The notes under the pieces: generated by a model
Seen by the model: the letters and a program-made list of their open reading frames with translations, nothing else
What the model was told of the DNA's origin: nothing
Databases searched by the model: none
Made by a program: the position numbers and the translations under genes
In this document: positions 35,301 through 50,300 of the stretch, in pieces
Position numbering within the stretch: the first letter of the stretch is position 1
Layout: the number at the start of each line of letters is the position of its first letter
From: Antedon bifida
Lineage: Eukaryota > Echinodermata > Crinoidea > Comatulida > Antedonidae
Reading direction: 5' to 3'
DNA: 64,000 nt
Assembly: GCA_963402885.1 (NCBI GenBank)
Contig: OY727095.1
Location: 3,787,001 to 3,851,000, forward strand

Positions 35301-38300
35301 TATTGTTAATTGTTGAATTAATATTATTTTAGGTGACTTAGCAAATTGGTATTTTGTTTGAAATACTGTATCATATTTTATTTCAAGCCTATCTTACCCG
35401 GAAATTGAATTGGCCTTATATACTCGAGAGAAGATCTAAAACTTGAATATTTTACATTAGAAATCTTTAGAAACACTTTTACAAATAATATGTTGTCTGC
35501 AAATCGTACACTCGTGTGTGACTGCCAACTGTACCATTTTTTTTCTTTAAGTTTTCAGTCGGCAACTTTTTATACTGGGAAAAAATAATTTGTCAGTTTC
35601 TTGTGTGCATTATTTTTATGTCCTACCTGATTTGACCAGATAGTAACTATCGTAATATTGATTCAAGAAAACTTCCAGCACTTTCTGATATCCTTTAACT
35701 AACATTCCTTGTATTTTACATTAGGTCAAAGGTTAAAGGGAAATGTTGAAAGTAATTCACTTCCTAGTTATTTTTCTCTATGAATAAACATACTGTTTTG
35801 AAGGTCGCTTTTCTATTTATAGACCACTTTTAGGATTTTTTTCACAACTAATCTTTACTATTTTGGTCTCTCATAAGAATCAGCCTAACTAAAGACCATG
35901 GTACAGTATATTCACCTTCGAAAGTGGTCCCTAATTGGAGAAAGGCTTGTATTTAAAACTAAAGTCCCAGATATGAATCAGTTTTCAAATACACTAATCT
36001 AAATAATATTGTTTACAAACATGTTTCTTTAGTTAATGTTGTTATTAAATTGTATCGTAACAGTATCTTTCTATGACTCATAAAATAAGTGCAAGCGAGT
36101 CGAAGGATGCGGGATGTGTATGCGTTATCATAGCTGTCATCGCGGCAGTCCAGTACTGCCGTTGTCGTTGCGTTAATAGTTAATTTCCACCATTTACAAG
36201 AGGAATTCAAGTAGATGTACGTACAGTAGTTGTTAGAATAACACCGTTCTAAGCACTCTAAGTTGGACACTGTAATCTTAAGGTTTTTAGAGAGGCTTTT
36301 GGTTGACGGTGCGTGCCACTTGTTAAATGTTGATTGATACAGACAAGTGTCTACAAAGTGTAGTGGGATCTGCTGGCTTCGAAGGTACAGATATTTTATA
36401 ATTAACTATGCTCTAAAAAATTAGGAATATTGATTTTTTTCTCTCTGGCAATCTCTATGGCTGCTGCTTTGATCTAGCTTGTTTTGTTTCATTTTTATCC
36501 CGTCATTTTTCTTTAGTACCCTACTATCTTGATTTATAAGTTACATTTTCCCTACATTATTACTATAGTGTACAGTATGCTATTTCATAATCACACAGAG
36601 AGTACTGTACTGTTGTAGTTCCTGTTAATTTCTGTTGTGTTGATATCAATGAGGGCAGTTACCTAATTCGACAACAAACATGTGATGTGCCCAAATATGG
36701 TAGTGATATGACATCATCATGTCCATATATGGTCAAATCACATAATGTTTGATAGTGTAGACAGAGCTTTAGAATGATATTTGGAATAATAAAATATTTC
36801 TGGATTGGCCCATTTTTATGTTTGATGTGATTGGCAGCATTTTTAGTTTATATAGTTTATGTAATGTACAGTACTAATAAGAAACAAGGATTTATTGTTA
36901 AATTTAGAATGTTTTTTCTTACTAGGTCTTGTTTATGACAAGTTGGTTTCCTTTTTACCATCTTTTTGTCAGTTTTAGAGTATCATGAAAAACACAAAAG
37001 ACGTTTTATGATAAAAACAATGTTGTAAAAAAGGAAAACATAATTAAAATTTGTCACATTATTTACAGTACATTATCGTTGAATGTCGTTAAAACAATAC
37101 ATAGTGCACTTCGCACTTTGGTTAATGTCCTCAATACTCAGAGGAGATGAGATGTAATTATTACATAAATATCAAATGACATTTGTTTTCAGATATTTAG
37201 CCGAATGAAACACATTGTAATGTTCGCTAATAATGTTCAATAGTTTCTTTGTTTTCGCATTGACGCATAAATCAGAAGAGCAGCCTAGCGGTACTGTACA
37301 TTCGTAGTTTGCCCGTTTGAGAGTGTGAACTTTAGAGTGGCCAACACATTAGCGCTGCTTCTGGCCTACATCGACATTGCCTCGCGGGATTTGGCTAACT
37401 AGACAAGGATATTTCTGTTATGCCTCATTTAACGTTAAAACGTGTATAAAATTCAAAAAGGTTTTAGAAAAATACACATTTTCACAGTTAATACCATCAG
37501 TATAGAAATTGCACGAGTTTAAAATGATTTTAAAATGGAACACTAAATTTTTCTTTAGAAATGGTTTTTTACAGGTATATAGCCAAGTATGGCATGTACA
37601 GTACTTAATTTTGGTTTGTTGGCTAAGTCTAAAAAGAGGCTTAAAAATCAAGTTGAAGATTAGCGTAACATACTGTATAGAGCTAAAATGTTTAATAATT
37701 TAATTCATGATCAGTTTTTTAGTTAATCTTATAAAATGATTTACCAAGTACAATTTTTGTTCTGATTCTTTTATCTCTTTCCCGTCGGCCTGTCTGTGTG
37801 TCCTTCAGTCCATTGAAAACATTTCTAAAAGTCAATTATATATAGTGATTTTCCAAATTTTTACTATTTTACATTTTGTCTAACAAAACAAGTGTTTTAT
37901 ATCCTACATACATTTTGGCTACTACTAACCAACTATGTCTGAACTGAAGGATGTTTACAGCATTAGTTTCCTTTAGTGGTTGAATTATGACTGCAGTGGT
38001 GTAGAAGGTACAGTACCTAAACAAGGTCAGTTTACACTTGATCAACAATTAAAGAAAATCTGCTACTGTCATAACTTGAAACTCTCATGATCTGTGTATT
38101 TAATTTTTTCATTCACTTGTATTATAGTTGATCATGATCAACTCTAAATGTAAACATCAACATAATACCTGAACATGTTCATTTACATATGATCAACAAT
38201 TCTGATCAAGGAATTCTGCTAACTCTCATGATGATACTGTGTATTTAGTTTGCTCACATGCATTGTAATTTGATCATGATCAACTCTAAATGTGAATATC

Positions 38301-41300
38301 AACATAATACCTGAAAATGTTCAGTTACTTATGATCAACAATAATGTAATAGTGTACTGTGATATTGCTCAGCAGTTACCATTTAAATAAGACATAATGT
38401 ATAAGCCACTTCATATCTAGGTCATTCAGACAACAAAGCTATTCTGTATCTACTGTACTTTAGTCAAAAGTTTTAAGTGAAGTGTCTTCCACCTTTGTCA
38501 GTAAGTCATCTATCATTTACTGGCTAGTCCCAAGAATTGAGTTGTTTAATTTCTCATTTAGTTACCTTAGTGTATGCAAGTTTCCTCAATTTAATTAAAC
38601 ACACTATCCCTACAAATTTTGAAGTTTTGTAAAAATAATGCATATATATATATATTACTCTAAAAACCAGGTCATTCCTTGTATTAAATGTACATTGTGG
38701 TTAATGGTTAATTTTGATAAAAAAAGAGAAACAATGCACTACCTAAGTAGCTCACATCGAATGTCCTCTCGTGGACAGTCTTAGGCCTAGCTTAGCTGTG
38801 TAGGCCTATCTGGTAACGTATGAACATTGTAGGCCAGCTATAGTCCTATCCCGACGTTGCTCATTGCTTAATAAATTCTCTTTCCTTTTTTAGCAGATGC
38901 CATTAATACAAATTGGGGAAGATCTGTTACTTTTAATGAAAAGTTACTGTTCTTTTATTTATTTTCTTCCACGATCAATCAAAATTGGGTGCATCAAATC
39001 ACAATATGAAAATATCAATCCGCACAAGATGCATTCTGGTATTGTTAGCCACTTAAATTATTATAATTTACTTATTTTTCACATTTTGAACAATTTAAAG
39101 ACGAAAATGTAATGTGACTTTAAAATTGGTCGAACATACGTAGGTCTAGTGGCTTTAAGCATATCATTGTATAGATTCCTAAAATGATTGAGCTTAGGTT
39201 ATGAGCTGTATCAATAAATATCACTGTTGATATAGATGTGTTAATGTTAAACTATTGAGTGATGGTATTTGTATAGGCTTAACATTCATCAGTTTTATTT
39301 TGTTTATCCTCATCTTGTTTTGAAAGTAAACAAGTACATAATTCAATAAAAAACATATAAAAGAATGCCTTTAAACAATATTTGGCTGCACAAATTTGGA
39401 AGATGCAGTTTATTTTGTGCCTAGCTTACTTGGATAAACCGTCAATAGCCTTCTCTCTCACCGAAGAGAAGATACAGTTACGAAAATTACACTGTTGGTT
39501 TATGTAATTTTTCTTTTGATTGCGTAGATGTACACATGAGTGGATGTGAACATCTTTGCAACAATGTCAAACTGAATTGCACTATTTTAGAAGATGCAGC
39601 TTATTTCGTGCTGAGCTTACCTGGATAAACCGACAATAGCCCTATCTCTCTCCAAAAAGAGAGAGAAATTAAATTAAATATTACACTGTTGGTTTGTGTA
39701 ATTTTTCTTTTGATTGCGTAGTTGTATGCTTACTTAGGGTAATTATGTTGCACTTGTATTGTATGACCCACTATACAACCCTGTGAGTCCTACAATTGAC
39801 AATTTTTAATGGAAATTATCCAAATATGGTGATAATATGATCTAGAACAGAAATCTTTGTATCCTTGTTTTTGTTGTTTTTTTACAATCATCACAATGAT
39901 ATTCCTATTTGTAGGCTATTCTGTGGTAAAGGTCAATAACTTTGACCTGTCCGCATTTTAATTCTGTCATATTATCGGTCATTGCACCATCGTGCGAGAC
40001 TAAAGATATACCGTTTAATTATGTACCGATGTTTCCTTGATTAAGTTATTAGCTCTCGGAGCATCTTTCGAGTTGTTTAGAGTCGGGAGATGGCAATTAA
40101 CCGGGTTGCCTGGCAATAAGAACCTTCGTCGCGATCAACATCTAATTGGTTTCCTGTCAGGAGACGGATTTAGCGTTATCACGGTTTGATTGTGGATTGT
40201 TATTAATTTAAACCATTTTTTTTTGTATGAAATAGAAATGAGTTTTGACTGCTGATAATCTTAACTAAAGTCAGATTTATTTTCATGCATATTATAACAT
40301 CTGAAAAAGAATCAGGTGATGTAAATTTGTTACGAATGTTATGGCTATAGCGAATTTTGTTGGAAGGAGTGGGCATAAGTTTCAAGTCATTAAAAATAGC
40401 CAAAGTGTAGTGTTAGTGATGCTCTTAAGCTATGTGTAATAATCCCTTTATAGATTTAACTCTCCCAGAGTCTGGAGTCATAGTAAAATAACCCTAAAAA
40501 CAGGATTGAACCATAAAAAGTGACTGAATTGTCTGGATTTGTGATAGCCACTAGCAATTTACATATTATATACATATTCATGAGTGATCTGGTACCTTTG
40601 TTTGCATATTCATATTTGAATATTCATGAGTAATCCAGTACCTTGTTTGAAAAATATTTGGATAGTCAAAGATTTATTGTTTCCACTTGAATATTCTCCT
40701 AAATGCAAAATATATGAATATTCATGATTGTTTGTTTATATTTGAATATTCATGGTTCTAGTTTATAGTTAATGAAAAATATATGAATATTCATGATTTG
40801 TAATAGACACTAGCATTTTGCATAATATTTACATATTTAGGATTGTCTATCACCTCAAGGATAATTGTAAGTATCTACATAAACTAATCATTGAATTATG
40901 ACCTTTATTTGACCTGAAATTGAATGGCAATTCGCAACATAAATTTACCATAAACAGTCGCAGTGCTACATAAGCCTGTTTGCTTCTTGATGGATTAAGA
41001 CACAAACGCACCAGTTGTTTTAATTCCATCTTTTATAAATATTATCAGAAATATTTTGCGGTTGGATTTTAACAAATGTTTGGATTTAAAATGAAGCTAG
41101 GTATGACGAACAGATTAGGTATGTGTACAACATTTAATATTTAGCTTGTTAGGTAGATATTGTTTATATCTATTGTATGCCTATTGATAATTGAAGATTT
41201 TCAAAAATAAGGTTTAAACAAAAATGTGTTCGTATATTTATCCATTATGCTTTTTGATAATTGTAAGATTTTTCAAATACACTATAATAAAAATTTACGG

Positions 41301-44300
41301 TCACTCGGATTTACGGATACATTTATCAATTATATTAAATAATATTTTATAGAAATTAACATTAAAATACCATTATCAGAGATGTAGCTAAAGAAGGGTT
41401 GGTGTCAAAATATTACGGATGGGTGACAAAAAAAACCACCTCTGCCCAGCACAATAACATTCATGCATTATTTATGAATATCATGAATATTCAATACTTT
41501 ATTATAATGTCACTAAATTACCACTGTGCTTTCATGAATTATGCATACATCATCATGAATATTCAATACTTTATTATAATGTCACTAAATTACCACTGTG
41601 CTTTCATGAATTATGCATACATCATCATGAATATTTAATACTTTATGTAATGTCAAAACATTGCATTTATTATGAATTTATGCATACATTATCATGAATA
41701 TTCAATACTTTCCTTGTATGTCACTATCGACGTTGCATTTATCATGAATTTATGCATATATTATCATGAATATTCAATACTTTCCTTGTATGTCACTATC
41801 GACGTTGCATTTATTATGAATTTATGCATATATTATCATGAATATTCAATACTTTCCTTGTAATGTCACTATCAACACTGCATTTATCATGAATGTATGC
41901 ATACATTATCATGAATATTCAATACTTCACTTGTTTGCTATACTAATGTATTTCATCAAAACATAAAACATTCCAAACATTAAAATTGCATTAAAAGTTT
42001 AATTGCTGTTCATTTTACATTTAGATTGCTTAGAATATTACAGTCACACTTATCCATAATTTTCTGTCAATAACATTATTTTGTAGTTGCAATAAAATTA
42101 AATGTTTATTTCATGTTGTAATGTTTATATTTTTATAGTCTAGAACAATATTTTTTTTTAAATGCTGTCATGCTAAAAAAACACATTGTAAAGCTCTGTC
42201 TACACTATCAAACTAGTTTGACAAACAAAGTATGATGTGGCCAAATATGGTAGTGATATGCACAAATATGATAGTAATATGTACAAATATGGTAGTGATA
42301 TGTCATTATCATGTTCATATGGGCACATCACATTTTTTTGTCACATACAGTTTGATAGTGTAGACAGCATTTAAGTGGATGGAGAGAACAAAGATATTTT
42401 TTAGAATGTCATATTTTACAGGCATATCATATATTTATGAATATCATAATTTCATTGAAATTTGATCTGGAAATGCGTACTATTAGTATTACCTTCGAGA
42501 TTCTTTGTTTGTGTTGTTGACGACGTATACGTTCTTTTAAAGTCTTTAAGTGCTAGCAAACCCCCAGATGCATATCATTACTAATTCCGCATCCTGATTT
42601 GCGAACAATTGCGAAATTTATGAATGTTACATTTCTGTGGCCGCAATAAAAGACATTTTACCAGCAGACTAATTACCGTTTCAATGATTATTTGTTTATT
42701 TTACAAAATTTGGATATTAGATGATTAATTACCTGATATTATTGCTCAAGGCAGTTGTTTACTAAATAATTGTTGAATCCTTTCCAATCAAAGATTATCA
42801 TTTCTAATTAAGACCAATTTCCTTGATTGATTGATTTTAAAACCCTTAGGATGAGTCTAGGTACTCTTACAACAAATTGTAGAGCACCGATTTCCAACCA
42901 AACCTTTATTCAAACAAGTATGGTGAAAATGAGCGCTTTATTTGAATATTTTTTCAAGGAAAAGTGGAAAAAAACGTTGTAACTCACCAAACGTTTCGTG
43001 CATTGTCTTTATTTGAAATAATTGTTTTATACAAGCTCGTGTTTGGATGTAAATTCTATTCTGGATGTAAGTTGCAGTATAGTTAAGTCAGAATCGAGTA
43101 TACAACATCTTTCTACATGGATTACTGAAGCAAAATTTGTTTTTTTTTGTTATTTCAGATAGTGGTGTTGACAAGATACATTGCCGACCCCTTCCTCATA
43201 CACCTATGAACTCCGAGATCTCAAAATGGAACTCCACGGATGATATTTATGACCCAGATGTATTTGTTATATTGTATGATTTTATAGGCAGTAGTGATGG
43301 ACAGCTCAGTGTTAAAAAAGGTAAAAACTAATTTTTCTTAGGCTCTGTCTATACTATCAAACTAGTTTGACAAAAATAGGGTGATGTCCCCAAATATGGT
43401 AGTGATATGCCTTTACTCCATTGACATGTCCAAATATGGTAGTGATATGATATCATCATATCCATATATTTTTGTTTTGTTTTGTCACCTAAAGTTCGAT
43501 AGTGTAAACAGAGATTTACTTTCATTAAGCAATTTTTAAAGGCAGGAATGAGAACTCTATTATTTATTGTAATATTATACTAGTAACTTTTCCTATGGCT
43601 TAGCAAAACTTAGTTTACACACACTGGGGCGTCACCACAAATGCGGTATGGAGTGCGCCTCAGTATGTGTAAACTCCAAAGTTTCTAGGCGAGGTGTCCT
43701 AAGATATACTTACTGCAGGAGCTATTTACATTATACCTCTTAAGCCTTTATCTACACTCTCAAACTTTATGTGACAAAAAAATGTGATGGGCCCATATAT
43801 GGACATGATGATGTCATATCACTACCATATTTAGGCATATCACTACCTAGTTTGATAGTGTTGTGTAGACAAAGGCTAATTATGAGTTATTACAAGGAAT
43901 TAATTGAGAAGTCTTTAGGAAGATTAAATTTTGATATGCTATTTTAGCAAGTTTATTTGGCAAAAGGCCTTTAAAGAAAATGTTGCTATGATGAACTTCA
44001 AACATGTTGCCTTTTTGGTATAAAGATGTTGGGAACAAAGTATAGGAAACTCAAAGTAACTCATTAGACATTTCCATGAATGTATTATTATTATTGAAGC
44101 ACTATTGGTTATGATGTACTGAATTCTCATTATGCGTTTGGTATAAGTTGAGTAACATAGCATAATAGGCAATTAAGGCGTAATATATTGAATATTTGTG
44201 TATACTGTATATTGGTATGTATCATTGTATGGTTAGGAAATATGAACATTTATGATTATTGGAAATTGAGTGGGAATGCAGTTATTGGTAAATTAGTGTT

Positions 44301-47300
44301 GAAAACTGTGTTCTTATATCTACAAAATGAAGTATCAGTAGGTGTTTGCATTATCAGAAAAGTGAAGAGAGTTGAAAAAATTGGCTTATTTGGATGACAG
44401 ATTGTTGATATTTTGTTTAACAACATTTTCATTTTGGTTAATTGTATATTTTCAGTCTATTTAATGTCAAGCTTACTGGGATAAACCGACATTCTTTAAA
44501 TATGAAAAGAAGAATTTTACTTGAACACCCCCACCGGAAAATGGCATAATCTTGTTACCTTATATTTCTATTCTCACAGGAGAAAAAGTAAAAATCTTAT
44601 CACACAACTCAAATGAATGGTGCCAGGTCCAAAGCAATAGTACAGGGTGCACAGGATGGGTGCCACTCAGCTACGTAGCCCAAGTCAACAGCTTACACAA
44701 TCATGCATGGTACCACGGTGCGATATCCCGCAACACCGCAGAGTACCTTCTAAACAGCGGTATCGATGGAAGCTTTCTTGTACGGGATAGCGAGAGTAGT
44801 ACAGGGCAACTGTCAATATCATTACGATATGATGGACGAGTGTTTCACTATCGGATAAGTACTTCAGCAGATGGAAGGGTGAGTATTAAATATTTATCTT
44901 TCCCCCAATAATGTGTATAAACTTTGTGCTGAGTGACATTGTAGGTTTGTGTTAGATTAGAATTATTAATTATTATTGATAATTATTTAGTACATTCGAA
45001 TGAAAGTTTATTCATGCTGGTAAAAATATAAAATGTTTTGTTATTTTTAACGAACTTACTGTACAGCACATAATTCAACGTGTTGTAAGTTTGTAAAAAA
45101 AAAAAATTATATTTAGTACATGTTTTTATGATATCTACAGGTATAGTCAACGTGCTGTAAGTTTGTTAAAAAAAAACATGTTATATGTACATGTTTTTAT
45201 GATATTTTCTACAGGTATATGTGACATCAGAGAGTAGGTTTAATAGTGTGGCTCAACTAATACTTCATCACTGCAAGGTGGCTGACGGGTTAGTAACCAC
45301 TCTCAAGTATGCTGTCGCTAAAAAGGACAAGCCCACGATATATGGCGTTTCACCGCAGCCCGATGAATGGGAGATTGAGCGGACGGATATCATCATGAAG
45401 AATAAACTTGGGGGCGGACAATATGGTGAGGTGTACGAAGCAATTTGGAAGAAATACAATAGGACGGTTGCTGTAAAAACACTCAAGGTAAATTTAGCGG
45501 GTTATAAACGATTTGATATAATGCTCCGTTGACGATTGTTTTCTTTTAATTTACGTGTTGTTCAATCAAACTTCCTTTAGGCCATGATTATGGTTATTAT
45601 CAGCTGCCCATATGTGAAGTTAAGGCCCAGTTCTTCTTTGATTCTTCTTAGATTGATGGTTAAAGATAAATATGTGGCAATATTTTCATTCTCTTCTATT
45701 TAAATACTTCTCAAAAACTGAAAATTACAAGAACCAAGCCATATAATGTAGTTTCCTTATATTTTACACTTAGGCTGTCCAAACAATTTCTGTTAAGTCT
45801 GGTTTTTATTATACAATTCAGTATATTTTAGATAAAAATTATAATTTTTTCTGCAGTTTTTGGTGGACAGTTCCAGGTCCTAGAAAGTTGAAATCTTACT
45901 AATTTTAATTTAATCTTTTCATAGGAGGAGACGATGAAAGTTGAGGAGTTTATGCGAGAAGCAGCTGTGATGAAGACTATAAAACATCCTAACCTTGTTC
46001 AATTACTCGGTAAGATATTTTTTAATTTAACAACTAAAATAAAGTTTACCATGTACTCATTGCCATACAATATATTGCCAAACTGGAGGATATGTATGGA
46101 AGGCAAATGAGGCCAAAAGTACACATGCAACTGCAAAAGATAACTGTCATTTTTATCATTATTGAAATTGTGTAAAGTACAATTTGATGATTGGAACTGC
46201 ATAATTATTTATTTTTGTATTTCATGCTAATGTTCTTGCGTAATGTCTACGTTCAAAGTATCTATCTATTTTATCTATATAATTATAACTTTACCAATTT
46301 GCATAAAGTTGTTTCAATTATGCTGATTAAGCAAACCACCATATTTTATAAATATTTCATGAACATTTATGTTGCTATTGCATTAACAAAGTTCAAAGTT
46401 CACACTATGTTTTAATGATAAATGTTTTCCTGGTAATTGTGCAACTCATTTTTTTTATTTATGTTTATATTTGGTCAAGGCTGATTTAAGCTTTTAAAAC
46501 ATTGTCACAACGTTACTGTCCCAAGGGATGCATCGTACTATCACCCTGACAGGCTTAGTTACGATTGTAAATGAGGGGAATTGCTGTGTTTATTACCTAA
46601 GGGACTAACTTGCATCCAGCGAGAATAAATTTATACTTTTGCAAGCTTTTCTAGGCTTGCTTACAACAGCACTTGTAAGGCAGACAGAATTGTATAATGG
46701 CTTTCAAATATAGCTAATTTGCATAATTATGATAAATGATGTTTAATAATATATTGGGAACCGAAATAATTAAACGTAGCCAGTAATATGAAGTATACAT
46801 TACTGTACAGTACTACATTTAATACTGTAATGATAGGTTTAATGTACTTGGACTATTTATTATAAATAATTATTATATCACATGTAAAGGTATACTGAAT
46901 AGTTCAAATATAGATATTATTATTATTATAATGTTGTAATATTATAATGTTGTGGTGTTAGTGTTTTACTCCTATTTATTACGTTGTGGAATTGACAGAG
47001 AAAAGGGTATTTTGAAAACAAAATATGAATTGATGTTCAGTCAAATTTTAAGGGGAAAATGCACCAAAAGAAATTCCTCTTTAGAGCGTAGTTATAGCAA
47101 GGCAATCTAACAATAGGACACTGAACTCGCCTTGCCAAGATAGGAACTTGTAACAGTCCTTTGATCTTATGTCTGGCTGGGAAAAACACCAACAATGGAC
47201 ATATTCTCTATGGCGTGCAGTGTCTTTTAAGGGGCGTGGAACTGATCATGTCGCATCCACAGATAAACCCTTTGATCCCTGGAGTACAGCATCTTTTAGA

Positions 47301-50300
47301 TTGCCTTGGTTATATTAGTTAATAAATACAACAAAAACATGTATTCCTTTATTAGTATATAATACGTTAGAAATATTAAAATTATTTCTTCTTCAGGTGC
47401 ATGCACAAGAGAACCCCCTTTCTACATAGTTACAGAATTTATGCAGCATGGAAATTTATTGGATTATCTTCGGGAGAACGATCAAACAACGTTACCCGCC
47501 ATCGCGCTCATGCACATGGCAACGCAAGTGGCCTCCGCTATGAGCTATCTAGAAGATGTAAATTTTATACATAGGTAAGTTTTTGAATGTTAGTTCAGGC
47601 CAGTGGAATTGCATGTGGGATACTAAAATGTAGCATTGTAGCCCAGACTGTGAGACAACAATAGGGACCCTCAGTATATAGATATAAGATCAAAATGGTT
47701 TTCTGAAAAATTATTGTCAGAATCATAGAGGTGTTATATTACAACTATTCCAACACAATCACAGCTCAAGAAATATACAGTAATTATTTACACTACAAAA
47801 AAAAAATCTGGTTTCAACAGTAATAGGGAGGTTTCGCAACCTTACGAATACGATAACGAAAACGGATACGTCATACATTTGTGAAATTTTTGAGCTGATC
47901 CCCATTTCATATTCGTAAAGCGTATTCGTGTTGACGAATATCACCAGTCATATTCGTAACTACAAAACGAGTATAGTTTTTGATCTATTTTGCACATTTT
48001 GCATTTGAATTAGGAATGATTCATGATTATAATATAATTATAGATTTATTGAAAGTAATTTACTAAAGTAATTTACTAAAATGCCAGGTCAATTTAGATA
48101 AATAGCAGTTTTTAAAGTCCTCACTCGCTTTGATGTTACGCTAGGCCTAGGCAGCCAAGCACCAAGCAACACGTACCTGCGCTTCGCTCAAATTTACCGC
48201 AGTCATATTTTGGACGCGCCTCAATATTTCGTTGCCATGCGAAACTGATTTTTTTATGGCTTACGAAAACGAATACGTGTGCGTGACGTATCCGTTTTCG
48301 TTATCGTATTCGTAAGATTGCGAAACCTCTCTATTAACTATTCTAGTTCTAGTTGTCCCATGGTCTAGAGGATTGTAGGCACCAAGTCCTTCCATATAGG
48401 GGAATTAATAGTTGTATTCATCATGATACGATACACAGGTAATAACTGTACATTCTTTTTAAACCTCTTGCAGGGACCTTGCCGCAAGGAACTGTTTATT
48501 AGGTGAAAATCACTTGGTGAAAGTAGCAGACTTTGGCCTAGCTCGTATCATCCAGGGAGAGGTTTACACTGCTCAGGCCGGGGCTAAGTTCCCCATCAAG
48601 TGGACAGCACCAGAGAGCTTAGCATACAACAAATTTTCAAATAAATCTGATATATGGGGTAAGGAGACATGTGATATATGATAGATCAGATAAAATCTTT
48701 ATATGTTTTAAAGTGAAATAGTATAAAACAATATAATTTTTTTTGAATTATATATTTTAATTTTTAAAATTTATTTAAAAGAAAAACTAATCTAAATATA
48801 AATGACACAGAGCAGTTAAAGGAATTTGCAAATTATTAAAAAGTTTGAATTCTGCAAATAGATTTTCTTTTTTTACAATGTGTATCTGTAAAAAATTACT
48901 GCAAATTACTTCATAAAATTTGATGTTATGATAAATTTGTAAAATAAATACTGTAGTTTAAATCAGTGATGGTGTACTGTCGTTTTAGTAAATCAAGTAA
49001 TGGTTCGGTAATTACTGGAAATGACCTTGATCTGACCTTGAGTTTTTTTCTAATTATAAGCCTGATTTATTGTTGAGTGTCTGGCTTTTGTTCACACTTG
49101 GTTGATTCAAAGAGCGAAAATAAAAAATGTCATTTTCTTCGTAGCCAGATTTATCATATTAACACATGGTCAAATTTTATACAATAAGTAAATTTTATTG
49201 TCAGAACTCTTGAATATAATAATATTGCACAGAATAGTATTAAATTATACATTCTATAAAAATGAATTTTTTATTTAAACTATATACTGTGTATATGTAG
49301 GTCCCTTTTGTTCAGTTGAATAAGTCAAGAATATCTTGGGTAGATCTCGGTGATTAAGACTGCTATTTAGTTATTACTTGATTATGTACAGCATTGATAT
49401 TATTATTTTGGTGATGTCACATTTTCATTTTGGTACCTTAAATTGCCACAACTTTATTAAGGTAGAACCCTCCTTCTTAGGGACCCCCTTTAGGGGACTT
49501 CCTTTCCAGTGAACCAAATGAGAGGAAATATAGGGGAAAAGTTTTAGGGGACACTTTTTTAGCCAAAAGGTGTCCCGTAAATAGTGTTCCTTCTGTACTA
49601 CACGTGACTAGCTTATATTCTTTTTTTAGTTCCCATTATCATATATACATATTACAGTCAACTCTCCCAATACCGGACACCTTTGGGCTGGCCAAATATG
49701 TCTGGTTTTCCGGAAAGTCTGGTATTCAGAATGTGTTTTGTAAAAGTTAATTTTGTTTAGACGTCAAGAAAAGTCTGGTATTTGGAGGGTTTCCAGTTTT
49801 CAGAGAGTCTGGTATTGGAAGAGTTTCTGGTTTTCAGAGAGTCTGGTATTTGGAGAGTTTCTGGTTTTCAGAGAGTCTGGTATTGGGAGAGTCAACTGCA
49901 TTGTTTTTTTTCTATTCTTTAGTTATGTGTTAAAAAAAAGAAAGAAGAAAATATTTTTATATTTTTAATTCAAACAATAATACCTTGTTTATTTTGTTGT
50001 ATCTGTATGATTTTCAATTTTTTTCCTTCACAGCCTTTGGTATACTTTTATGGGAGATTGCTACATACGGCGCTTCTCCTTATCCAGGTGTTGAACTACA
50101 GCACGTTTATGAGAAGTTAGAGAACGGTTACCGAATGGAACGACCAGAAGGTTGTCCAGGCGATGTCTATAATCTCATGAAAAAATGTAAGTTAATTTTC
50201 CAAGAATCAGAAATACTTAATTTTTGGATTTAAAGAACATTTGGTTTTATGGAAGGCATTATGAAGAATAGTTCAGAAATTATACCATCTTTATTTAAAT

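Larger units (their letters stand above)
32458..43158 (+). other. ABL intron 1 (10.7 kb)
   Basis: Large AT-rich first coding intron, in keeping with the long first intron of ABL genes. It contains two M1 MITE copies, a 72-bp minisatellite, diverged duplications near 38.1 and 39.5 kb, an ATGAATATTCAT-rich zone, a possible cassette exon (33016-33083) and an antisense cysteine-rich frame (36013-36405). Elsewhere I see nothing assignable. Confidence 0.7.

Noticed and set aside
41399-41863. Two repetitive plus-strand open frames
   Set aside because: Products of the 72-bp minisatellite in ABL intron 1, again a multiple of three.
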